Source: an uncultured Eubacteriales bacterium
GTDB taxonomy: Bacteria > Bacillota_A > Clostridia > Oscillospirales > Oscillospiraceae
NCBI GenBank assembly: GCA_900319835.1
Contig: ONPY01000022.1
Location: 1-27,328 of the forward strand
Length of the DNA stretch: 27,328 bases
Direction: 5' to 3'
In this document: piece after piece, positions 1-7,836 of the stretch
Position numbering within the stretch: the stretch's first letter is position 1
How the letters are laid out: every line of letters begins with the position of its first letter
Made by a program: the position numbers and the translations under genes
Notes under the pieces: model-generated
Told to the model about the DNA's origin: nothing
What the model saw: the letters and a program-made list of their open reading frames with translations, nothing else
The model's database searches: none

Positions 1-186
1 GTCAATTGCCGTTTCACCGTGGTGGCTTCTTGTTTGCCTGTGCGAAGTATTATTGTGTATAGCTGTTCTTATTTTCACAAGACACCCGCAAAGCAAAAAG
101 AAATGAACCATGCAGCGCCGTGCGCGGACGGCTGCACAATGTGCAGCTAACGTCCTGCGATCACGTGAGATAGGAGGGGACCCCGG

Positions 187-1554
187 ATGGAAGACAACTA
201 TATAAAGTCTGTCGATCCGACAAGCCCTCTCCATGGGCGCGTGGAGATCGGGGATACGGTGGTGTCCATCAACGGCAACGAGATCCTGGATGTGCTGGAC
301 TACAAGTTCTACGCCTACGACCGGGATCTGCACGTCACCCTCCGCCGTCCCGACGGGTCGGCGTACGAGGTACACGTCCGCAAGGGCGAGGGCGGCGACC
401 TCGGTCTGGACTTTGAGAGCTATCTCATGGACAAGCCGCGCTCCTGCGCCAACGCCTGCGTCTTCTGCTTCATCGACCAGCTGCCCCGCGGCATGCGCCG
501 CACCATGTATTTTAAGGACGACGACGCCCGGCTGAGCTTCCTGCTTGGCAACTACATCACGCTCACCAATCTCTCCCCCCGGGAGATCGAGCGCATCATC
601 GCCCTGCACATCAGCCCCATCAACGTCTCCGTACACACCACGAATCCCGAACTGCGGTGCAAAATGCTGCGCAACCCCAGGGCGGGGGAGAGCATTGACG
701 TGATGCGCCGCTTTGCCGCGGCGGGCATCGTCATGAACTGCCAGATCGTCTGCTGCCCCGGTCTCAACGACGGGGAGGAGCTCACGCGTACCATGTGCGA
801 GCTGGAGGAGATGTACCCGGCGGTACACAGCGTGTCCATCGTCCCGGTGGGCCTGACGAAATTCCGCCAGCACCTCTATCCGCTGACGCCCTTCACCAAA
901 GAGCACGCGGCGGAGACCCTGGATCTGGTGGAGACATTCTCGGCCAAATGCCTCAAAAGGCACGGCAGCCGCATCTTCTTCTGCGGGGATGAGCTGTACA
1001 TCAAGGCCGGGCGGGAGCTGCCGGGAGACGATTTTTACGAGGAATACACCCAGCTTGAAAACGGCGTGGGGATGCTGCGCTTGCTGGAGACGGAGTTTCG
1101 CTCCGCCCTCAAGCTGGCGGATGCGCCGGACGGCGTGGACTTTGCCATCGCCACCGGAGTCTCCGCGGCACCGTATTTTGAAAAGCTGCTGCTTTTGGCC
1201 CGGGAGGCGTTCCCGGAGCTGAAGGGCCACGTCTACGCCATCGAAAACGACTTCTTTGGCCGCAGCATCAACGTCACCGGCCTTGTCACCGGGGGCGATC
1301 TGATCCGCCAGCTTCAGGGGAAAGAGCTGGGGGAGCGCCTGCTCATCTCCCAGAACATGCTGCGCCGCCAGGAGCAGGACTTTCTGGACGACGTGAAGCT
1401 GGAGGACGCGAGCCGCGCCCTGGGCATCCCCATTTACCCCGTGGAGGCCGATGGTTTTGCCCTGTGCGACGCCATGTTCGGCATCCTGCCCGAGCTGCCC
1501 GCTCCCGTGCGGGAGGAGAGCGGCGAGGACTTTTACACCTATAACCAGAACTGA
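187..1554 (+). CDS. DUF512 family protein (PDZ + radical SAM-like)
   Basis: 455-aa protein of the DUF512 family, usual length. Residues about 5-65 form a PDZ-like domain (HGRVEIGDTVVSING). A radical-SAM type cysteine cluster CANACVFC follows, with Cys87, Cys91 and Cys94 in CxxxCxxC spacing, then the family signature FIDQLPRGMR. The remainder matches the barrel and C-terminal DUF512 region. The reaction is unknown; an iron-sulfur SAM enzyme is an inference from the cysteine pattern. The start is set by AGGAGGGG seven bases before ATG 187. It lies 24 bp upstream of der on the same strand, an arrangement common in Clostridia, so co-transcription with der is likely. Family assignment is secure; function is not. 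Confidence 0.9.
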   Translation: MEDNYIKSVDPTSPLHGRVEIGDTVVSINGNEILDVLDYKFYAYDRDLHVTLRRPDGSAYEVHVRKGEGGDLGLDFESYLMDKPRSCANACVFCFIDQLPRGMRRTMYFKDDDARLSFLLGNYITLTNLSPREIERIIALHISPINVSVHTTNPELRCKMLRNPRAGESIDVMRRFAAAGIVMNCQIVCCPGLNDGEELTRTMCELEEMYPAVHSVSIVPVGLTKFRQHLYPLTPFTKEHAAETLDLVETFSAKCLKRHGSRIFFCGDELYIKAGRELPGDDFYEEYTQLENGVGMLRLLETEFRSALKLADAPDGVDFAIATGVSAAPYFEKLLLLAREAFPELKGHVYAIENDFFGRSINVTGLVTGGDLIRQLQGKELGERLLISQNMLRRQEQDFLDDVKLEDASRALGIPIYPVEADGFALCDAMFGILPELPAPVREESGEDFYTYNQN

Positions 1555-1578
1555 GATTTTTCAAGGGAGAGACTGTAC

Positions 1579-2904
1579 ATGTCAAGACCTCTTGTAGCCA
1601 TAGTAGGACGCCCCAACGTGGGCAAATCCATGCTCTTCAACCGTCTGGTGGGCCAGCGGCTGAGCATCGTGGAGGACACCCCGGGCGTCACCCGGGACCG
1701 GCTCTACGCCCCCTGCGAGTGGTGCGGCCGCACCTTCGACATGGTGGATACCGGCGGCATCGAGCCCTCCACCGACAGCGAAATCCTGCTCTTTATGCGT
1801 GAGCAGGCGCAGATTGCCATCGATACCGCCACGGTCATCGTGCTGGTCACGGACATCCGCACCGGCGTCACCGCCGCGGACAAGGACGTGGCCAACATGC
1901 TCAAGCGCTCCCATAAGCCCGTGGTGCTGGCCGTCAACAAGGCCGACTCCACCGGGGCGGAGGATCCGACCCTCTACGAGTTTTACGAGCTGGGCCTGGG
2001 CGACCCCATCGCGGTCTCCGCTGTCCACGGCCACGGCACCGGCGATTTGCTGGACGAATGCCTCAAGCATTTCCCCGACGCCTCCGAGGACGAGGAGGAG
2101 CCGGACTGCATCAAGGTAGCCGTCATCGGCAAGCCCAATGTGGGCAAGTCCTCGCTCATCAACCACATCCTGGGCGAAAAGCGCCTGATCGTCAGCGACA
2201 TGGCGGGCACCACCCGCGACGCGGTGGACACGCTCTTTGAAAACGACAAGGGCCGCTATATGTTCATCGACACCGCCGGCATCCGCCGCAAGTCCAAGGT
2301 GGAGGAGAAGGTGGAGAAGTTCTCCGTCATGCGCGCGCAGCTCGCCATCGAGCGGGCGGACGTGTGCATCATCATGCTCGACGCCAGAGACGGTGTCACC
2401 GAGCAGGACACCAAGATCGCCGGGCTTGCCCACGAGGCGGGCAAGGCCAGCATCGTCATTGTCAATAAGTGGGACCTGGTGGAGAAGGAGACCGGCACCA
2501 TGGAGAAGATGCGCAAGGACATCATGCGCGATCTGAGCTTCATGAGCTACGCTCCCATCCTCTTCATCTCCGCCCTGACCGGCCAGCGCACCGACCGGAT
2601 CTTCGAGCTGGTCAACTTTGTCAACGACCAGAGCAACATGCGCATCACCACCGGCATGCTCAACAATGTCCTGGCCGACGCCCAGGCCCGCGTGCAGCCG
2701 CCCACGGACAAGGGCCGCCGCCTGAAGATCTACTACATGACGCAGACAGGTATCAAGCCCCCCTGCTTTGTCATCTTCTGCAACAGCCGCGAGCTGTTCC
2801 ATTTCTCCTACCAGCGCTATCTGGAAAACCAGATCCGCGCTGTGTTCGGGCTGGAGGGCACGCCCATCCGCCTGGTGATCCGCCAGAAAGGAGAGAAGGA
2901 ATGA
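1579..2904 (+). CDS. der: Ribosome biogenesis GTPase Der (EngA)
   Basis: 441-aa double GTPase, normal length for Der. It has two consecutive G domains: the first with GRPNVGKS (about residues 9-16), DTPGVTRDR and NKAD; the second with GKPNVGKS, DMAGTTRD, DTAGIRRKS and NKWD. A C-terminal KH-like domain follows, with YYMTQTGIKPPCFVIFCN. Der acts in the cytoplasm in assembly of the 50S ribosomal subunit. It is preceded by GGGAGA and the ATG. Its TGA stop overlaps the ATG of the next gene (ATGA at 2901-2904), indicating translational coupling with the PlsY-like gene, a pairing typical of Firmicutes. Confidence 0.97.
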   Translation: MSRPLVAIVGRPNVGKSMLFNRLVGQRLSIVEDTPGVTRDRLYAPCEWCGRTFDMVDTGGIEPSTDSEILLFMREQAQIAIDTATVIVLVTDIRTGVTAADKDVANMLKRSHKPVVLAVNKADSTGAEDPTLYEFYELGLGDPIAVSAVHGHGTGDLLDECLKHFPDASEDEEEPDCIKVAVIGKPNVGKSSLINHILGEKRLIVSDMAGTTRDAVDTLFENDKGRYMFIDTAGIRRKSKVEEKVEKFSVMRAQLAIERADVCIIMLDARDGVTEQDTKIAGLAHEAGKASIVIVNKWDLVEKETGTMEKMRKDIMRDLSFMSYAPILFISALTGQRTDRIFELVNFVNDQSNMRITTGMLNNVLADAQARVQPPTDKGRRLKIYYMTQTGIKPPCFVIFCNSRELFHFSYQRYLENQIRAVFGLEGTPIRLVIRQKGEKE

Positions 2905-3542
2905 TTGTCTACTGGCTTCTCCTTCTCGTGACGGCTTTTTTCGCCTATCTCTTCGGCTGTATGGACACCATGGTGCTGGCCTCGAACTTCGTCTTCCACC
3001 GCAACCTCCGCCGTCTGGGGGACAACAGGACCTGGCTCTCCAACTTCAAGCGCATCTACGGCTGGGCGGGCTTTTTGAAGCTCTTCGCCGTGGAGCTGGT
3101 GAAGGATCTGATCCCCATTTTGCTTGGCAGCATCCTGCTGGGCATCAAGGGCCACGCTGACGCCGGGCGTGCTTTCGCGGGCTTTGTGCTGGTGCTGGGC
3201 AGACTCTGGCCGGTGCTGTACCGCTTCAAGGGCAGCCACGCGAGCTTTGCCCTGGTGGTCGCGGCCTTCGCGGTGGAGACCTCGGCGGGCGCCGCGGTGC
3301 TGGTGATGCTGGCCGCGCTGACGGCAGCCACCCGCTATGTGACCGTCGGCACGGTGGCGAGCGCCCTGGTCTGCGTACTGGTGGCGGTGCTGGTGGTGGA
3401 CGATTCTCTGCTGCTGCGTCTGCTGCTGATGACGGCGGCGCTGGTGCTGATATACCACATCCCCGCCGTGATCCGCCTCTTCCGCGGCACGGAGCCCCGT
3501 CTCAGCCTGGAAAAGGACATCACCTACAAGCTGGATCAATAA
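2901..3542 (+). CDS. PlsY-like membrane protein with lost acyltransferase motifs
   Basis: 213-aa hydrophobic protein. Size, position after der and overall pattern match PlsY, the membrane acyl-phosphate:glycerol-3-phosphate acyltransferase. The active-site loops are altered. The usual HGSGNxGxxNxxR loop reads LGDNRTWLSNFKR (about 39-51): only G, N and R are kept. The usual GHxFPxxxxFKGGK loop reads GRLWPVLYRFKGSH (about 100-113): His, the second Gly and Lys are gone. The third loop keeps H, R, G and E (YHIPAVIRLFRGTE). The start is ATG 2901, overlapping the der stop, with AAAGGAGAG at 2887-2895. It may have another substrate or be a non-catalytic paralogue; a true plsY may exist elsewhere. 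Family membership is fairly sure, activity doubtful. Confidence 0.75.
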   Translation: MIVYWLLLLVTAFFAYLFGCMDTMVLASNFVFHRNLRRLGDNRTWLSNFKRIYGWAGFLKLFAVELVKDLIPILLGSILLGIKGHADAGRAFAGFVLVLGRLWPVLYRFKGSHASFALVVAAFAVETSAGAAVLVMLAALTAATRYVTVGTVASALVCVLVAVLVVDDSLLLRLLLMTAALVLIYHIPAVIRLFRGTEPRLSLEKDITYKLDQ

Positions 3543-3547
3543 CGAAA

Positions 3548-3700
3548 CCCGCAGGCATTGTGCTCATTCCCTCCCTGTCATTCCGAGCCAGTGCGCACAC
3601 TGGCGTGGGAATCCGCTCTCTGAAAAACGGATTGCCACGTCGCTGGCGCTCCTCGCAATGACGTACGAAGAGAAAAAAGCACAATGCCTGCGGGCTTTTT
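3548..3700. terminator. Split terminator-like hairpin enclosing a dispersed repeat
   Basis: A 17-bp perfect inverted repeat, CCCGCAGGCATTGTGCT (3548-3564) and AGCACAATGCCTGCGGG (3678-3694), is followed by CTTTTT. The loop is 113 bases and is almost filled by the palindromic repeat at 3577-3662. It lies between convergent genes (PlsY-like + and PPOX-like -), so it probably ended transcription from one or both sides before or despite the insertion. Confidence 0.6.
3577..3662. repeat. Dispersed palindromic intergenic repeat, copy 1
   Basis: About 86 bp with imperfect terminal inverted repeats GTCATTCCGAG and CTCGCAATGAC (10 of 11 match as inverted copies). Internal text includes GAGCCAGTGCGCACACTGGC and GTGGGAATCCG. 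The same ends and the same first ~40 bases recur at 23986-24129. It resembles the REP or MITE-like intergenic repeats seen scattered in many bacterial genomes; no coding content is credible. Confidence 0.75.
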
Positions 3701-3709
3701 GCCGGGAAA

Positions 3710-4102
3710 TCAGAACTTCCAGGTCTTCGGCGGTTCGGTGAAGGAATAAAGCGTGGCGGTGCAGTTGCGCAGATACCAGACTTCCGTGTTGCCATCGTCC
3801 GGGCTGTAGACGGTCTGGAGCTTCGGATGGGCCTCCAGCACAAAGACCCGGGCCTCGCGGCTGTCGTCCTCCACGGCACTGCCCTCTACGCGCAGCCAGC
3901 CGCCCTCGGTCATGGCGCAGAGCTCCAGCCGTGGATTGGTGTGCAGCTGCCGGGAGACGGCCTTGGATTTCCCGGTCAGAAAATACAGGCGTCCCTGATA
4001 GAGATCGGCTGTGCCGAAGGGCCGGACATGGGGCTGCCCGTCCTCGCAGGTTGCGAGAAAGTAGGTGCCCGCCTGCCGGAGCAATGCATGGACTTCGTTC
4101 AT
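3710..4102 (-). CDS. Pyridoxamine 5'-phosphate oxidase-fold protein
   Basis: 130-aa protein of the PNPOx-like split-barrel family, typically FMN- or heme-binding in the cytoplasm. The family pattern is clear: LLRQAGTYFLATCEDGQPHVRPFG at the N-terminus (TxxDGxPHxRPxG), then LYFLTGKSKAVSRQLHTNPRLEL and VEGSAVEDD. It is much shorter than true PdxH and lacks its C-terminal substrate region, so vitamin B6 oxidase activity is unlikely; a flavin reductase or stress-related role is common for such proteins. The start is supported by AAAGGAG seven bases upstream on the minus strand. It is transcribed alone, divergently from mntP and convergent with the gene before it. Confidence 0.88.
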   Translation of the reverse strand: MNEVHALLRQAGTYFLATCEDGQPHVRPFGTADLYQGRLYFLTGKSKAVSRQLHTNPRLELCAMTEGGWLRVEGSAVEDDSREARVFVLEAHPKLQTVYSPDDGNTEVWYLRNCTATLYSFTEPPKTWKF

Positions 4103-4171
4103 TGTCGACTCCTTTCCAGTCTGTGGGGTAAAACATCCAAGAAAAGTATACCCCGTTTGCCGCCGCTTTTC

Positions 4172-4200
4172 TTGACTTTTTTATGAAAGTATTGTACAGT
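4172..4200 (+). promoter_or_regulatory. Probable sigma-A promoter of mntP
   Basis: TTGACT (4172-4177), 17-bp spacer, TACAGT (4195-4200), about 30 bp before the mntP start. The short leader leaves no room for the manganese yybP-ykoY riboswitch often found before mntP. Confidence 0.5.
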
Positions 4201-4228
4201 CAGTTGAACTTCTGATGAGGAGCTGTCC

Positions 4229-4789
4229 ATGGGATTTGTTGAACTGTTTTTGATCGCCGTTGGCCTGAGTATGGACGCTTTCGCGGTCTCCATCTGCAAG
4301 GGCCTGAGTCTGCAGGAACTGAAGCCGCGCCACGCGGCGCTGGTGGGCCTGTACTTCGGCGGGTTTCAGGCGCTGATGCCGGTGATCGGCTGGCTGTTGG
4401 GCTTTCGCTTCGAGCATGTGATCGAGAGCGTTGACCACTGGGTGGCCTTCGTTCTGCTGGGGATCATCGGCCTGAGTATGATCCGGGAGTCCGGAAAGAC
4501 CGAGGAGGTCGGCGGCGACCTGGGCGTCAGGAGCATGCTGCTTCTGTCGGTCGCCACCAGCATCGACGCGCTGGCTGTCGGCATCACCTTTGCCTTTCTG
4601 TCGGTGAAGATCCTCCCCGCGGCCTGTCTCATCGGCGTGACCACGTTTCTGCTCTCGGCGCTCGGCGTGTACATCGGCCATGTCTTTGGCCTGAAGTACA
4701 AGGCAAAGGCCGAGCTGGCCGGCGGTGTGATTCTGCTTTTCATCGGGCTGAAAATTTTGCTTGAGCATCTGGGCCTGCTTTCGTTCTGA
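4229..4789 (+). CDS. mntP: Manganese efflux pump MntP
   Basis: 186-aa integral membrane protein of the MntP (DUF204) family, normal length, with about six membrane segments arranged as two similar halves. The two internal repeats each carry the family's acidic membrane motif: LSMDAFAVSICKG near residue 15 and TSIDALAVGITF near residue 112. MntP exports Mn2+ and protects against manganese overload. The start at ATG 4229 has GAGGAG at 4216-4221. The next gene, a carboxypeptidase, begins 15 bp after the stop and is probably co-transcribed. Confidence 0.95.
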   Translation: MGFVELFLIAVGLSMDAFAVSICKGLSLQELKPRHAALVGLYFGGFQALMPVIGWLLGFRFEHVIESVDHWVAFVLLGIIGLSMIRESGKTEEVGGDLGVRSMLLLSVATSIDALAVGITFAFLSVKILPAACLIGVTTFLLSALGVYIGHVFGLKYKAKAELAGGVILLFIGLKILLEHLGLLSF

Positions 4790-4804
4790 CACAGGGGGTT
4801 GTCT

Positions 4805-5632
4805 ATGAAATGTAAAACCCGCGACCGCGCGGTGCTGATCGTTCTGATGGTGCTGCTGCTGGCTGCGCTGACCGGCATTCTGGCGTTTACCAGGCTGGAT
4901 GTCTCCCTGGCGGAGATCCTGGAGAGCGTCGCCCCGGAGCTGCCTCCCGTGCCGACGCCGGAGCCGACGCCCAGTCCGACCCCGCGGCCGACGCCGAAGC
5001 CCACGCCCACACCGGAACCTACCCCCGTTTTGCGCAAGCGCACGGAGCTGTTGGTTCTGGTCAACCCCTGGCATGCCATGGAGGAGGGTTATGAGCCCGA
5101 GCTGCGGCAGGTTACCTGGGGCTATGACGAGGACCAGTGGATGGACGCGCGGGCGGCGGACGCCCTGATCCAAATGGTGGCCGACTGCGCTGAGGCGGGC
5201 AACGATCCCTTCGTCTGCTCGGCCTACCGCACCATGGAGAAGCAGCAGTACTTATACAACAACAAGATCTACCGCCTGGTGTACGAGGACGGTGTGGACC
5301 CGGAGGAGGCCCCGGCCATCGCGGCCCAGTCCGTGGCCATTCCCGGTACCAGCGAGCACCAGTTGGGCCTTGCGGCGGACATCATCGACTATAACTACCC
5401 CTACCTCAACAGCCAGCAGGAGGAGATGCCCACCCAGAAATGGCTGATGGAGCACTGCTGGGACTACGGCTTTATCCTCCGCTATCCCAACGACAAGAGC
5501 GACATCACCGGCATCATCTACGAGCCCTGGCATTACCGCTATGTGGGTGTGGAGGTCGCGCAGGAGATTAGGGATCTGGGACTGACGCTGGAGGAATACC
5601 TGGACCAGTACTACGAACCGCTGGACGAATAA
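4805..5632 (+). CDS. VanY-type D-Ala-D-Ala carboxypeptidase (peptidase M15)
   Basis: 275-aa membrane-anchored peptidase. A signal-anchor spans about residues 7-29, then a Pro/Thr-rich spacer of PTP(E/S/R/K) repeats (about 49-75) spans the wall, and a C-terminal M15B/VanY domain follows. The zinc motif SEHQLGLAAD (183-192) supplies His185 and Asp192. EPWHYRY supplies the catalytic Glu240 and ligand His243. It should trim the terminal D-Ala of peptidoglycan stem peptides outside the cell. ATG 4805 was chosen because AGGGGG (4793-4798) lies six bases before it; an in-frame TTG at 4799 would abut the ribosome site. It follows mntP by 15 bp and converges on a VanRS-like two-component system. Confidence 0.9.
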   Translation: MKCKTRDRAVLIVLMVLLLAALTGILAFTRLDVSLAEILESVAPELPPVPTPEPTPSPTPRPTPKPTPTPEPTPVLRKRTELLVLVNPWHAMEEGYEPELRQVTWGYDEDQWMDARAADALIQMVADCAEAGNDPFVCSAYRTMEKQQYLYNNKIYRLVYEDGVDPEEAPAIAAQSVAIPGTSEHQLGLAADIIDYNYPYLNSQQEEMPTQKWLMEHCWDYGFILRYPNDKSDITGIIYEPWHYRYVGVEVAQEIRDLGLTLEEYLDQYYEPLDE

Positions 5633-5637
5633 AAGAC

Positions 5638-5670
5638 AAAAAAGATGGAGCGTTTGCTCCATCTTTTTTG
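5638..5670 (+). terminator. Rho-independent terminator of mntP/vanY-like operon
   Basis: Stem AAAAAAGATGGAGC (5638-5651), loop GTTT, stem GCTCCATCTTTTTT (5656-5669), with a U-tract on both strands, six bases after the carboxypeptidase stop. It is A/T-flanked symmetrically and could also act on the minus strand. Confidence 0.9.
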
Positions 5671-5700
5671 TTGTCTGACAAAGCGCCTCCCCAAAACCCT

Positions 5701-5788
5701 GTCATCCTGAGCGCAGCGAAGGATCTCAAGCACTGGCAAATCCGACGCTTGAGATCTTTCGACTCCGCTGCGCTCCGCTCAAGATGAC
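5701..5788. repeat. Dispersed palindromic repeat (GTCATCCTGAG type)
   Basis: Inverted ends GTCATCCTGAG (5701-5711) and CTCAAGATGAC (5778-5788), with inner arms such as GAGCGCAGCGAAGGATCTC pairing with GAGATCTTTCGACTCCGCTGCGCTC. The family differs in sequence from the repeats at 3577 and 23986 but has similar architecture and setting. It is the kind of repeat whose spurious translation reads HLERSAAESKD. Confidence 0.75.
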
Positions 5789-5808
5789 GCGACTTTGCAT
5801 ATTTCTTC

Positions 5809-5834
5809 AGATGGAGTGTTTGCCTCATCTTTTT
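5809..5834 (+). terminator. Second terminator-like hairpin, near-copy of 5643-5669
   Basis: AGATGGAGTGTTTGCCTCAT followed by CTTTTT, nearly identical to the terminator at 5643-5669 and in the same orientation, on the far side of the palindromic repeat. The stem is imperfect (one bulge). It touches the stop codon of the histidine kinase. Confidence 0.45.
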
Positions 5835-7836
5835 ATGCCTTCGGCAGGGTGAGCTCCACCTTGAAGAGGTCGCCGTCCACCGAGAGCGTGAAGACGCCGC
5901 CCTGCAGCTCGGTGAGGCTTTTGGCGATGTTCAGGCCCAGTCCGCTGCCCTCGCTGTGGCGGGAGCGGTCTCCCCGGACAAAGCGCTCCATCAGCTCCTC
6001 GGCGGAGAGGTTCAGCGGCTCGCGGGAGATGTTCTTGAAGCTGAGACGGATGCCCACAGGCTCCTCCGCCGCGTCCAGATAGAAGCGGGTGCCCGGCTGA
6101 CCGTACTTGCAGGCGTTGGAAAAGAGATTGTCCAGCACCCGCCAGGTGAGCGTTCCGTCCAGGACAGCGAAAAGCTCCTGTTCCGGCAGGGTCAGCACCG
6201 GGGCAAGTCCGGCTTTTTCCAGCCTGTCGCCGTATTCGCCCAGGGCCTGGTGAAGCAGCTCGCTGACACTGTGGCGGCTTGGGTGCATTTCCATGCTGCC
6301 GGAGCTGGCCTTGGACACCTCCACCAAATCCTCCGTCAGCTTTTTGAGCCGCTGGGACTGGCGGTCCAGCACCTCCAGATACTCGGCGCGCTGCGTCTCA
6401 TCTTCCGCTGTTTTCAGCAGATCGACATAGTTGATGATGCTGGTCAGCGGTGTCTTGATGTCGTGGGAGACATTGGTGATGAGCTCCGTTTTCAGCCGCT
6501 CGCTCTTGAGCTGGCTCTCCACAGCCCGCTTCATCCCCAGGGCGATGGCGTTGAGATTCTCCCCGTGCTCCTTGAAATCCCAGAGCATGTGGCGGGTGTC
6601 GGTCTGGTAGCCGAGATCTCCGGCGGCCAGGGCGCGGCCGCCCGTCTGGAGCCTGCGCAGCATGAGTGCGAGCACCATAACCGCGGGCACCAGCACCAGC
6701 TTCTCCAGAAACCAGCAAATCAGCAGCATGTCCGTGTCAGCGTGGAACAGGGCGATGCCGAAAAACTCCAGCATACAGAGTACGCCCAGTCCCAGCGCGG
6801 TTTTCCACACCAGCGGCAGGGAGCGGCAGAGGGCGGCGAGGCCCCGGAAGAAGCGGCGGAGCAGATGCAGGCAGCCCCGCAGAAAACGCATACAGAATGC
6901 CCAGAGCCGGTATAATACGGTCTGCCTCCACAGGCCGCCGACTTTTATCCGCATGGCCAGCGACGCGCACCACATGGCGCACAGCGGCACGGCGAGCAGC
7001 CCCGCGGCCGCCAGCAGGAGAAAAGCCGGTGCGTCCTGGAAGTGTCCGACCTCCATGGCAGGGATCAGCAGAATGCCAAGCAGGGTGATCCATCCCAGGG
7101 TGACCAGATCAAAGGGTACCCGGTAAAAGGGCCCGGGGACGGGTTCTGTACAGCCCGCGCGGTGCCCCGCGCCGCGCATCAGGAAAATGAAGCAGACCAG
7201 AGCCAGCACGAGACTCAGCGCCCCGTAGGCATAGACCGCGTAGCGCTGGCCCCAGAGGGCGCCCAGACCGAAAAAAATCCAAAAGTACACGTCATGCAGG
7301 GGAAAGGCCGGGTCGATCCGCACCTCGGCCAGGTATTCGCCGTCGGCGAGCGCGGTTTTCGGTTCGTAGTCGTTCCGGTAGACGGGGTACCCCACGATGC
7401 TGTATTCCGTCTCAGCGGCTTCTTCACCCGGCGCAAACTCATCGGGAGGACCCAAGGGAACCTTATCCTCCTGCCAGCTGTAGACCAGGGAGAAGGCATA
7501 GGCGGTTTCGGCCAGATCCTCGAAGCGGTAATCCTGAAACAGCTCCTTCCCATCGCTGTCGGTGATGCGCCAGGCGGCGTTGGAGCGGGCGGACAGAGTT
7601 TCCGCCAGGCGCGGCTCCCCGTCCCTCAGCCATTGGATCATGTTGTCCCCGTAGCTCACGGCCTCCTGCCGGAACTGGTCCATGGTGAGATCGTAGGGTT
7701 CGGTGGTGTAGGCCCGGACCTCCCAGCAGACGGCGGCACCGAAGATGCTGAGGGCGAGAGTGCCGACAAACAGCGTCAGCAGAAAATAGGCCAGGATCTT
7801 GGCCCAGAGCTTGTAGCACAGCGGTTCTTTCTTCAT
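5833..7836 (-). CDS. Membrane sensor histidine kinase (VanS-like core)
   Basis: 667-aa kinase, long for a VanS-type protein. A first membrane segment spans about 12-37 and an extracytoplasmic region about 40-180. Several further membrane segments follow (roughly 183-220, 243-292 and 345-395). The dimerisation box is NVSHDIKTPLT with phospho-acceptor His458, the N box NLFSNACKYG is near 570, and the F/G boxes are ERFVRGDRSR and EGSGLGLNIAKSL near 630. The first glycine box (DxGxG) is not in its classical form, as in many VanS-like kinases of Clostridia. ATG 7836 overlaps the regulator stop by 4 bp. It should phosphorylate the adjacent response regulator; the signal is unknown. Confidence 0.93.
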   Translation of the reverse strand: MKKEPLCYKLWAKILAYFLLTLFVGTLALSIFGAAVCWEVRAYTTEPYDLTMDQFRQEAVSYGDNMIQWLRDGEPRLAETLSARSNAAWRITDSDGKELFQDYRFEDLAETAYAFSLVYSWQEDKVPLGPPDEFAPGEEAAETEYSIVGYPVYRNDYEPKTALADGEYLAEVRIDPAFPLHDVYFWIFFGLGALWGQRYAVYAYGALSLVLALVCFIFLMRGAGHRAGCTEPVPGPFYRVPFDLVTLGWITLLGILLIPAMEVGHFQDAPAFLLLAAAGLLAVPLCAMWCASLAMRIKVGGLWRQTVLYRLWAFCMRFLRGCLHLLRRFFRGLAALCRSLPLVWKTALGLGVLCMLEFFGIALFHADTDMLLICWFLEKLVLVPAVMVLALMLRRLQTGGRALAAGDLGYQTDTRHMLWDFKEHGENLNAIALGMKRAVESQLKSERLKTELITNVSHDIKTPLTSIINYVDLLKTAEDETQRAEYLEVLDRQSQRLKKLTEDLVEVSKASSGSMEMHPSRHSVSELLHQALGEYGDRLEKAGLAPVLTLPEQELFAVLDGTLTWRVLDNLFSNACKYGQPGTRFYLDAAEEPVGIRLSFKNISREPLNLSAEELMERFVRGDRSRHSEGSGLGLNIAKSLTELQGGVFTLSVDGDLFKVELTLPKA

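Noticed and set aside
1582..2802. 406-codon open frame on the minus strand
   Set aside because: It is antisense to der across both GTPase domains; GC-rich codon bias opens the opposite frame. No recognisable domain.
3564..4136. 190-codon minus-strand frame including the repeat at 3577-3662
   Set aside because: It lies in another frame of the PPOX-fold gene and runs into a non-coding repeat; its VIARSASDVAI text is a typical spurious translation of such repeats.
4103..4228. Manganese (yybP-ykoY) riboswitch before mntP
   Set aside because: The probable promoter leaves a leader of only about 20-25 bases, and no matching stem-loop set is visible.
4181..5173. 330-codon minus-strand frame opposite mntP and the carboxypeptidase
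   Set aside because: It overlaps two well-supported genes, ends inside the mntP promoter and has shadow composition.
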